From an uncultured Saprospiraceae bacterium (GTDB lineage: Bacteria; Bacteroidota; Bacteroidia; Chitinophagales; Saprospiraceae): DNA of 32,189 bases. The stretch covers positions 1 to 32,189 of the forward strand of contig CALDTK010000189.1 of the NCBI GenBank assembly GCA_937924035.1. Reading direction: 5' to 3'. The notes beneath the pieces are model-generated. The model had not been told where the DNA came from, ran no database searches, and worked only from the letters and a program-made list of their open reading frames with translations. Within the stretch, counting starts at the first letter, position 1. Each line of letters begins with the position of its first letter. Both the position numbers and the translations under genes were made by a program. Shown here one piece after another: positions 25,916-32,189 of this stretch.

Positions 25916-26392
25916 TCACAAAACTAGCCTGTCTATAACGGTCGGGATGCCGAGCATCCTTCCTCCGCCAGAGGCCTTGGGGATAGCAACTCCTCGTACA
26001 ACACTTACTCGGTAGTCGCCGCGTAGCAAACTTTGACGCAAACTCTCGTAGTTGAGGGGCGTCCACCCCTTCAAATCTTCGGTTGTCATCCCATCTACTC
26101 CGCAACTCCCACCGTTGCTGATTACCTGCTTCGCAGCAGCGGTCAGATTCTTTAGCGACGCTACCGCCTCCATCAAATCTTGGGTCAAGGCTCGCTTTTC
26201 TACCCACCCCGTGTGTGAATCCGTCCTACCCGACTCTTTCGCTTCGCGGCATACGCCCGCTTGGTTCAGTTTAGGGCTATTCTCCACCCATTCTGCTTCT
26301 CTAAACGGAAGCTTCATCTGGTATGCATGTGCCAACGATGGCACTGAATATTTCTCTGGACTTTTGTTCACTACATTCTCGGTGTGGAGCAC
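25916..26392 (-). pseudogene. Truncated group II intron reverse transcriptase/maturase
   Basis: 158 codons only, whereas intact intron-encoded RTs have about 420-600. The N-terminal RT part is clear: GVDGMTTEDLKGW (RT-0/1), LRGDYRVSVVRGVAIPKASG and GRMLGIPTVIDRL (RT-1/2). Then it stops (TGA, minus strand), so the YxDD catalytic motif, maturase X domain and any endonuclease are missing. The break is directly next to the terminator of the neighbouring plus-strand gene, which suggests a 3' deletion rather than an internal stop. The start is GTG at 26392 with AAGGAG upstream, both inside a small hairpin. RT identity is secure; intron class is not. Confidence 0.9.
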
Positions 26393-26402
26393 CGGCTGCT
26401 CC
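26386..26402 (-). promoter_or_regulatory. Hairpin covering the ribosome-binding site and GTG of the RT gene
   Basis: On the minus strand GGAGCA (26402-26397) pairs with TGCTCC (26391-26386) around GCCGG. The AAGGAG ribosome-binding sequence lies in the 5' arm and the GTG start (26392-26390) at the loop/3' arm. This is the layout described for domain IVa of Ll.LtrB, where the maturase represses its own translation. Confidence 0.6.
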
Positions 26403-26767
26403 TTGCGTTAAAAGTTCGGCCCTTCGCTTTAGGCAATCCAATACCTCGCTACTATGGCCTCGGCTGAGTCCTGCCTCGTCTCTCGACGCATTGGCAGGGT
26501 TCCCACGGTAAGTCCTGTGTCCTCCTTAATATCCAGCATGATTTACCACCCCTCTTTTACGTTTGACTTTGGGGCTTTGAGATTCATTGCTCGCTTACCC
26601 AGACGGTAGGCCTTATATCATGTTTCTGTTCGTCTAGACATTAATTTGATTCTCACTGCCTTCAGATTCCGCTTCACGGGGGACACCCTCGTGATGCACT
26701 AACGATTCCTCGTCAACTAGGCTCGCTCGGGACTCTAACCCCAAAGACACAGAACATGCATGGCATA
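26393..26767 (-). mobile_element. 5' RNA segment of a truncated group II intron (domains I-III/IV inferred)
   Basis: No coding potential; upstream of the RT on the same strand, as intron domains should be. Structured elements are visible: CCTGCC...CGTC-GAGA-GACG...GGCAGG (26470-26498) with a GNRA-type GAGA loop, and CACGAGGG-TGT-CCCCCGTG (26675-26693). The 5' boundary is unclear: no perfect GUGYG is found near the terminator at 26768; GTATG (directly after the T-run) and GTGTC (~26750) are candidates. Domain V/VI are not found within the window, as expected from the truncation. Confidence 0.6.
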
Positions 26768-26801
26768 CAAAAATAGGGCAGCATCTTGCGATGCTGCCCT
26801 A
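26768..26801 (-). terminator. Intrinsic terminator after the thioredoxin-fold T9SS gene
   Basis: On the minus strand TAGGGCAGCATC-GCAA-GATGCTGCCCTA (12-bp perfect stem with a GCAA loop) followed by TTTTTG. It lies 39 bases past the stop at 26841, and the intron fragment begins right after it. Confidence 0.95.
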
Positions 26802-26840
26802 AACAGATGAGATAATCCTCATCAATGTGCAAGTCTAAGC

Positions 26841-28364
26841 TTATTGAACGCTTAAACGAATTACACTACTACCTTCTGCTGCAGAAAGCTCAAGGAAGTG
26901 AACACCTGATACTCCCTGTGGAAGTTCGAATGTCATTTGTGAACTTGCTGATCTAGAAGCAAAAGTTTGAATCGTCTGGCCTAATGCATTGAATAGGCGA
27001 GCATCTACATTTCCTGTTGTGTTGAGCTGATCAAGTGAGACCACTACAACTCCTCCTGATTGAACAGGGTTAGGATATGCGTTTATTCCGTTTGCAAGTG
27101 GCGTTGATGTAGAAACAACTGTTTCAGCTGCAACTGCGAAAGGCGATTCATAATCCTCCTCAAAGCTATTGTTCACCTCACCTCCAAATTGGATGTTGAA
27201 GACTTCTTCATTAGCTTCAGTAAGGAGTTGAACTCCTGGAATAGGTTGGGTTGCAGCAGTTCTGAAGAGTCCATCTCCGTAAGAATCAAGAATAACCATG
27301 CTATAACAACTCAAATCAGTACTTCCTGGACGGAAACCGTAAGTGAATGTTCTGTTTGCATTTGCGCCACCTCCTGCAGCGACTCCAGTATAATTCTCAC
27401 TGAGAACAACATTTCCATCTCCGTCTCTTAATGTCCAAGAAGTCTCTACTGGGTAGAAGTCAGTTGTAAAGTTTAAGGTCAGAGAATCACTAACCGCTGA
27501 TGGAGAGCCTATTGTAACATCAACTTGACTATTGTCCTGATTGATATCGTTAGCAAGGTTTGCCATTACAGTGATGTCACTTTCGATACCATCTGTCAAA
27601 GCGGCTGGGAGAGATCCAGCGTTTATTGAAATAATCTCATAAGGAGCGAGATCTTGTGTAATGGTTGTTTGAGCAACAACACTTCCCCCTGACATAACTG
27701 AAACATCAAAATCTTCTGTAGCAGTAGTCAAAGAGTGATTTTGAAATTGGAAGGTAGCATCTACACTAGATCCACAAACATTAGTTTGGCCAGTGTATTC
27801 CAAGATAATTCCGTCTGCATCGTTAGTTGCTAATCCAGGATTGTTTAAGTGCCAGTTTTGATACTCAGCAACATCTGTAAAACGTCCAATTTCGTAAACC
27901 ATACGGTTTGGTGTAACCGCATAGATCGTTGGGAAGAATGCAATGTCGTAAAGCGCATTGAAGTTATCATCGTTGATGATAGGATAAGTCGTTCCAGTAA
28001 CCCAATCACCTAGACTAGTGGTAGCTGCACTTCCACCGTTGGCTGTAACGTAGAGTAGGCTCTCTGGAGTACGAGAATCCGCCTCTACCATTACCATACG
28101 AAGCTCGTCTGTTCCGTCTGGACCGTAAGCTGAGTAAAGATCTTTGAAGTACTCTCCTTCATGCCAGCTCCAGCAAGGAGGGCACCAAGTAGCCATTACG
28201 TCGATGATGACAGTTTTACCACTATCGAGCGTTTTGTAAAGGTTGAATGTATCACCAGCTATCGTCTCTAGAACGAAGTCTGGAGCGTTAGTGTAATTCT
28301 GGAGTTGAGCGAATGTCGAGCTTGCTAGAAACAAGCTGAATGCGAGTAGTAGAGTTTTTTTCAT
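26841..28364 (-). CDS. Secreted thioredoxin-fold protein with T9SS type A sorting domain
   Basis: I start at the ATG at 28364 (507 residues), where a signal peptide begins (MKKTLLLAFSLFLASSTFAQ); the ORF-track start 43 codons upstream has no signal-like sequence. Residues about 28-180 form a redoxin domain: PDFVLETIAGDTFNLYK, the active site ATWCPPCWSW (CxxC) and the cis-Pro loop FFPTIYAV. A beta-rich middle of about 250 residues follows, then the sorting tail NAYPNPVQSGG, LFNALGQTIQTF and VHFLELSAA. Probable role: thiol-disulfide chemistry outside the cell or on its surface, with the enzyme moved by T9SS. The partner is unknown. Strong terminator follows. Confidence 0.9.
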   Translation of the reverse strand: MKKTLLLAFSLFLASSTFAQLQNYTNAPDFVLETIAGDTFNLYKTLDSGKTVIIDVMATWCPPCWSWHEGEYFKDLYSAYGPDGTDELRMVMVEADSRTPESLLYVTANGGSAATTSLGDWVTGTTYPIINDDNFNALYDIAFFPTIYAVTPNRMVYEIGRFTDVAEYQNWHLNNPGLATNDADGIILEYTGQTNVCGSSVDATFQFQNHSLTTATEDFDVSVMSGGSVVAQTTITQDLAPYEIISINAGSLPAALTDGIESDITVMANLANDINQDNSQVDVTIGSPSAVSDSLTLNFTTDFYPVETSWTLRDGDGNVVLSENYTGVAAGGGANANRTFTYGFRPGSTDLSCYSMVILDSYGDGLFRTAATQPIPGVQLLTEANEEVFNIQFGGEVNNSFEEDYESPFAVAAETVVSTSTPLANGINAYPNPVQSGGVVVVSLDQLNTTGNVDARLFNALGQTIQTFASRSASSQMTFELPQGVSGVHFLELSAAEGSSVIRLSVQ

Positions 28365-28505
28365 ACGAATTTTTGTGAACCACAATTTGAAAAGAAAATC
28401 CAGCAACTGCCGAACTTCTAGCGAAGATGATAAAATCTTTGTAAATGCCGAGTCAAAAGAAGAAAAATTCCTTTTTGTGCAGTTAAGCGACACAACTGCT
28501 TTTTT

Positions 28506-28900
28506 TCAGATTGGATACCCCACCGCATTCCGCGGCGTCTCCCACAGTTTTAGCTAAAGCTCAAGCTCTTCAGGTAATCTAGGCTTCAGATAACCATAAA
28601 TCGCGGCCGCAATGTGCTCCGCCCTAGGCAACTTATCCTGAAAATCAGGAACATCCAAATTCAGGTTCTTGGGTCAAATCGATCCTCGACCTCTTCCTTG
28701 ATAAGATAATTTGTTTCAGAATGCCCAAATCCATGACGTAACCCGTATCTGGATTTACCTCACCTTTCACACACACCTCGAGCTCGTAATTGTGCCCGTG
28801 GAAATTAGCGTTGTTACAAGGACCAAACATCTTCTCACTTCATTCACTTGCTTTTTTAGAGATGGGAAGACAGTGTTAGGTATTCTACAATACTACGCTT
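28506..28900 (-). pseudogene. queD: Decayed copy of queD (6-carboxytetrahydropterin synthase)
   Basis: The region 28512-28738 is a direct repeat of the intact-looking copy at 31967-32189 with about eight substitutions, a 1-base deletion (CTTGGGTC for CTTGTGGTC on the plus strand), a 5-base insertion duplicating GATAA, and a nonsense change (TCG to TAG near the C-terminus). Upstream on the minus strand are MFGPCNNANFHGHNYELEV and DTGYVMDLG, the Zn-site HGH and active-site Cys region of the family, preceded by TGA within an otherwise matching SKKASE-SEK stretch. The whole reading frame is therefore dead. The 5' boundary near 28900 is an estimate. Confidence 0.88.
28512..28738. repeat. Direct repeat, copy A (queD duplication)
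   Basis: 227 bp matching 31967-32189 in the same orientation with about 8 substitutions, one 1-bp deletion and one 5-bp insertion, about 96% identity. The true repeat probably extends past the right edge of the window. Confidence 0.93.
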
Positions 28901-29223
28901 CACCTATTTCTAGCAATACTCAAGTGAAAATTCATCAATCAAGAGTTAAGCAAAGTAGCGCGACCCTAAGAGATGGAATAACAATTTTTAATCGAACTGC
29001 GATTAAATGAGAAACCGTTGAGTACATAGATCCAACCGATCCTCTGACCAAATCAACCGATACTCCATCGTCTCTACATTATTCCAACTCTCTTTTGCAA
29101 CTTCCCAGTGTAGTTAATCGATAATCTTAATCTGAGACTTATAATTATGTCTAACCCTGGTTACAATTAGCCGATTACTACTATGGATTTTTAAACCTTA
29201 TTTCTCAATTCTTAACTGTAGAC
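28901..29223. other. Intergenic region upstream of the large T9SS gene
   Basis: About 320 bp without a gene; AT-rich. The promoter of the 29224 gene must be here or in the last 150 bp, but no clean TTG/TAnnTTTG pair stands out. I see no hairpin or repeat of note. Confidence 0.5.
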
Positions 29224-31872
29224 ATGAAAAACAAACAAATCATTCTCGCATTAGTACTCCTGCTCTTTAGTGGCGGATTATTTGCACAAGACGAAGATGG
29301 GTGCGGCACCCAAATCTCGGTAGAAAACATCGAAATTTGCCTCGATGGAACTCAAGGGAACTCACTTGAATTAGTGGCTCTAGTAAACGCTGCCGATGGG
29401 GAGCTTGAATTCGATTGGGGCCCAACCACAGGATCATATACCGTATCCAACAGTAGTAACGGGTATAATGGCATAATTGATCCGTCAGATTTAGATCCAA
29501 ATTCTATTTACTTGTACAGCATTTCGGTTCAGTGTAAAGAAAATCAAGATGAAAAAGTTATTGCTTATATGACTGTAACAACTGTTAGTCCACCTGATCC
29601 GACTTATAATGTGTACTCTTCAGGAAATACAAACATTGCCTCATCTCCACCAGCACCAGGATCCGTAATTGAAATAGAAGCTTGTCAAGGAATAACAATT
29701 GTTGCAGATGATTTACCGTCAAATTTAGAACAAGGTGAATGGACAGTTGATCCGTCAGATTTCGATACCGAAGCGTACTCTTATGACCAACTTGATGATT
29801 ATTCAATGAAAATTGATATAAGAGAGATAACTGATATCGAACTTTGTAATGGAATTTCTCTAAGATACTTTTATAAAACTAGTGCAGGTTGCACTGGCTA
29901 TCAAGACTTCCATGTCACAATTACACATCCACAGCAACCAATAATAAACACAATAAGAGAATCTTATTGCCTTACTGACCCACTTTGTGTTAACAATCTC
30001 ATTTTTCCTCATATGGGTTGTGGCAACAACTTCTCAGAAGTTCCCTTAACCCCATTCCCTGGACTTGATATAGTTAATTGGGGAGTGACAAGAGTAAATG
30101 ATGATAGCAATCATGATACTAAGGACCATCCAGCAGGAAGTGAAATAACTGTTAGCCTAAACACTCCGTCGCAAGCATCGTCATTTTGCCTAGAGGGCTA
30201 CGAAACCGGTACCTATGAATTTAGGTTTCATCAGTTTGGAGATGCCCCTTCAGTTTGTCCAATTCCTGATTGGACGTATTTTATAACTATTGACGAGAAT
30301 GATTTTGATACATATAAGATAGGAGCTGGAGCAACCCCTGAGAGTCTAATTAATTTCTGCGATGGCAATTTTGTGGGCAAAAACTTTAGCGTCAACCCTT
30401 CAGTAGGAAGTATTTGGACTATAGAATGGTCTTCAGGCAATGACTGTATTGAACTTCCTCCATCTGGAATTCTACCTGATCCAAATGATCCTGACCATCC
30501 TACTCCTCTAACACCTGGCCGAACCTCAGGAGCTATTTTATTCAGCGATTGTGCACCATTCACATCCCCGTTCTTAATAACTGCTACTATTACTACAGAA
30601 GGTGGTTGTGAACAGAACTATACCTGGAAGATATTAGTTCCTCCTACAAATGAACCTATTACGGAGGATATTTCTTGCACTTCTGATCAAGACGATTATA
30701 AACTATTTGTTGACTATTTAAAAGCCACCTACTACAGCGAAACACTCGGAGAACCTCTATGCGGTGCAGAAGTTAAAATCTCAGGCATACCTGGCTCTCC
30801 ACTTCCTTACGATAATATTAGATGGGATGGAATGAGTTATAACCTGACAGACAATATGGGTTTCTTTGCGCCAGTTGCAGGAACTTATACCTTTCTAGTA
30901 TCTACAACCTTCAGTTCCAACGGCGCAGACGGTTGTGACGCCACTCAAGAAATCACCTTTAATGTTGGAATACCAGACATTGATCTAAATAATGAAATAA
31001 CTGATATTTCTACGTGTTTAAGCTCTGCAGACTTAGTTACGTTTCCTCAAAATTACTTGTCATATAATATCTCATGGGTTCAAATTTCAGGCCCCGCAGG
31101 AACATTCATCGACCAGATGTGTAACATTGACGGTCCATTACGACCTTGTGTAACTGGATTGATACCTGGTAATACCTACGAGTTTGAAGTAACAGTGGCC
31201 GATCCTAATGATTCTGATTGTGCAGAGTCGAAAGTAATTACTGTTAGTACCCTGGATTGTCCTGAGGGGTGCGATGGTCAGTTTACTTGGGCATTGCAAC
31301 ACAGAGAATGCGATGATCCTGGACCAATAGCTACTCGGAACCAAAGACTCTGTGATGGCAAAGAAGCATACTTATGCATTTTAGAGACAAATACTTTTTG
31401 CCAGGTGTCTTCTGCTAATGACGGTTGTGAAATAGATGAATGGTTGTCGCCCCAAGAGTTCGCCGGCTATGATGGACAATGCCTCTTTCCAATAACTGCA
31501 GCTCATCATATAGGGACTCCCGATAACCCAGTAGAATTTAGTGTGCGATTGACTTGTGAGGACGGCCATCCTTGTATCTACAATTTCAATATCCCGCCTT
31601 GCGATGACATGAAAGAAGGTAAGCTTGTTATCAACGAATCCTTCAGCACACTATCACAAAGCATGGTTTTCTTCCCCGCTGAAGGCATCGTAAGATTCGC
31701 TGAAGAAGTGCGGTCGGATGTCCATTTGACAAATGCAACTGGCCAGGTAATTAAGTCTGCCACTACTACAGTTGATTTATCTGTTAGGGATTTGAACCTG
31801 ACAACAGGTATTTATTTCCTATCCATAAACTCGGAAAAAGGAGCGGAAACATTGAAAATCTTCATTCCTTAA
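29224..31872 (+). CDS. Large secreted protein with T9SS sorting domain
   Basis: An 882-residue protein. Signal peptide MKNKQIILALVLLLFSGGLFAQ, then about 780 residues of acidic, beta-rich, cysteine-containing sequence. It resembles strings of Ig/PKD-like modules (for example SAGCTGYQDFHVTITHP, TTEGGCEQNYTWKI and DGCDATQEITFNVGIPD, each ending an apparent module), but no named domain is certain. The sorting tail is VHLTNATGQVIKSA, LNLTTGIYFLSI and LKIFIP. Base composition is visibly AT-richer than the neighbouring housekeeping genes. A surface or released adhesin-like protein is the likeliest class. It lies between two queD copies and ends in a bidirectional terminator. Confidence 0.85.
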   Translation: MKNKQIILALVLLLFSGGLFAQDEDGCGTQISVENIEICLDGTQGNSLELVALVNAADGELEFDWGPTTGSYTVSNSSNGYNGIIDPSDLDPNSIYLYSISVQCKENQDEKVIAYMTVTTVSPPDPTYNVYSSGNTNIASSPPAPGSVIEIEACQGITIVADDLPSNLEQGEWTVDPSDFDTEAYSYDQLDDYSMKIDIREITDIELCNGISLRYFYKTSAGCTGYQDFHVTITHPQQPIINTIRESYCLTDPLCVNNLIFPHMGCGNNFSEVPLTPFPGLDIVNWGVTRVNDDSNHDTKDHPAGSEITVSLNTPSQASSFCLEGYETGTYEFRFHQFGDAPSVCPIPDWTYFITIDENDFDTYKIGAGATPESLINFCDGNFVGKNFSVNPSVGSIWTIEWSSGNDCIELPPSGILPDPNDPDHPTPLTPGRTSGAILFSDCAPFTSPFLITATITTEGGCEQNYTWKILVPPTNEPITEDISCTSDQDDYKLFVDYLKATYYSETLGEPLCGAEVKISGIPGSPLPYDNIRWDGMSYNLTDNMGFFAPVAGTYTFLVSTTFSSNGADGCDATQEITFNVGIPDIDLNNEITDISTCLSSADLVTFPQNYLSYNISWVQISGPAGTFIDQMCNIDGPLRPCVTGLIPGNTYEFEVTVADPNDSDCAESKVITVSTLDCPEGCDGQFTWALQHRECDDPGPIATRNQRLCDGKEAYLCILETNTFCQVSSANDGCEIDEWLSPQEFAGYDGQCLFPITAAHHIGTPDNPVEFSVRLTCEDGHPCIYNFNIPPCDDMKEGKLVINESFSTLSQSMVFFPAEGIVRFAEEVRSDVHLTNATGQVIKSATTTVDLSVRDLNLTTGIYFLSINSEKGAETLKIFIP

Positions 31873-31890
31873 TAAAATTCTTTTCTAAAA

Positions 31891-31932
31891 GAAAGGCCCT
31901 GAATCACTCACATGATTCAGGGCTTTTCTTTT
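31891..31932 (+). terminator. Bidirectional intrinsic terminator between the T9SS gene and queD
   Basis: GCCCTGAATC (31896-31905) pairs with GATTCAGGGC (31914-31923) around an 8-nt loop. TTTTCTTTTT follows on the plus strand and CTTTCTTTT on the minus strand, so it can serve both convergent genes. Confidence 0.9.
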
Positions 31933-31960
31933 TAGGTGCCAAATTCAGTATGCTGTTGTC

Positions 31961-32189
31961 CTACACTGGATACCCCACCGCATTCCGCGGCGTCTCCCAC
32001 AGTTTTAGCGAAAGCTCAAGCTCTTTAGGTAATCTAGGCTTCAGATGGCCATAAATCGCGGCTGCAATGTGCTCCGCACTAGGCAACTTGTCCCGAAAAT
32101 CAGGAACATCCAAATTCAGGTTCTTGTGGTCAAATCGATCCTCGACCTCTTCCTTGATAATTTGTTTCAGAATGCCCAAATCCATGACG
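31961..32189 (-). CDS. queD: 6-carboxy-5,6,7,8-tetrahydropterin synthase (PTPS family), C-terminal part, cut by right edge
   Basis: The frame is open to the window edge; the ATG at 32185 in the ORF track is internal (the VMDLG of the family, roughly residue 60), so the real start lies outside. The visible part holds the family marks DRFDHKNLNLDV (catalytic His/Asp region), PSAEHIAAAIYGHL and LWETPRNAVGY. QueD makes 6-carboxytetrahydropterin from dihydroneopterin triphosphate in preQ0/queuosine synthesis; related PTPS enzymes act in biopterin routes, and the distinction needs the N-terminal cysteine region. The decayed copy at 28506-28900 has Cys in the expected place. Stop is TAG at 31961. 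Confidence 0.88.
   Translation of the reverse strand, partial: VMDLGILKQIIKEEVEDRFDHKNLNLDVPDFRDKLPSAEHIAAAIYGHLKPRLPKELELSLKLWETPRNAVGYPV
31967..32189. repeat. Direct repeat, copy B (queD duplication)
   Basis: Matches 28512-28738 as described for copy A; this copy keeps the reading frame open, and the repeat is cut by the window edge. Confidence 0.93.

Noticed and set aside
26052-26411. Plus-strand ORFs over the intron RT
   Set aside because: Shadow frames of the minus-strand RT; no recognisable motif.
26628-26640. Resemblance of the intron segment CTGTTCGTCTAGACA to the repeat at 3666
   Set aside because: Only about a dozen bases agree; likely chance.
26768-26775. TATTTTTG (minus strand) as a promoter
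   Set aside because: It is the U-tract of a terminator followed by G; TAnnTTTG arises easily there and nothing intact lies downstream.
28365-28493. Upstream 43-codon extension of the thioredoxin-fold T9SS gene
   Set aside because: The signal peptide begins at the internal ATG (28364); the extension would bury it.
28711-29010. Plus-strand ORF of 99 aa
   Set aside because: Antisense to the decayed queD copy and running into AT-rich spacer.

Overview
The window looks like a chromosomal segment of a marine-type Bacteroidota (Flavobacteriales-like). Three proteins end in type IX secretion (T9SS) sorting domains. Bacteroidota-style -7 boxes (TAnnTTTG) lie upstream of some genes and Shine-Dalgarno sequences are mostly weak. 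The atp operon runs a-c-b-delta-alpha-gamma with beta and epsilon not in this window. Lipoproteins and outer-membrane barrels are common. The species cannot be named from the sequence alone.

Layout. 1-3.5 kb (minus strand): the 5' part of a GT-B glycosyltransferase that runs off the left edge and has no ORF-track entry because its stop lies outside; mtaB (tRNA methylthiotransferase); a DUF2807 lipoprotein; an aldo/keto reductase. 3.5-3.8 kb: a repeat-bearing intergenic stretch. 3.8-7.0 kb (plus): a large UvrD-like helicase fused to a PD-(D/E)XK nuclease with a four-cysteine set. 7.0-7.9 kb (minus): a secreted protein with YD-like repeats. 7.9-13.5 kb (minus): atpB-E-F-H-A-G, closed by an intrinsic terminator and carrying strong hairpins in the atpE/atpF and atpA/atpG gaps. 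13.7-16.6 kb (minus): an Omp85-like barrel protein and a DUF547-plus-barrel protein. 16.8-21.8 kb (plus): a short-chain dehydrogenase, an ACAD10/11-like acyl-CoA dehydrogenase, a methyltransferase, a sugar-nucleotide pyrophosphorylase-like protein and an alpha/beta hydrolase. 21.8-25.0 kb (minus): a FAD/NAD(P) oxidoreductase overlapping a membrane polyferredoxin, probably an electron-transfer pair.

25.1-32.2 kb is the accessory-looking part. Two convergent T9SS-cargo genes, one of them a secreted thioredoxin-fold protein, each end in a strong terminator. Between the two terminators lies a truncated group II intron: a structured 5' RNA segment plus the first ~158 codons of its reverse transcriptase. 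Then comes an inactivated copy of queD (6-carboxytetrahydropterin synthase), a large AT-richer cysteine-containing T9SS cargo gene, and a second, intact-looking queD copy cut by the right edge. The two queD copies form a ~225-bp direct repeat about 3.45 kb apart.

I see no CRISPR array, tRNA, rRNA, phage or obvious defence island. The best leads are the decayed intron between two terminators with its RT start codon inside a hairpin, the queD duplication and decay around a secreted-protein gene, the hairpins placed after the high-copy ATP synthase subunits, and the DUF547-barrel fusion beside an Omp85-like protein. None of these is proof of a new system.
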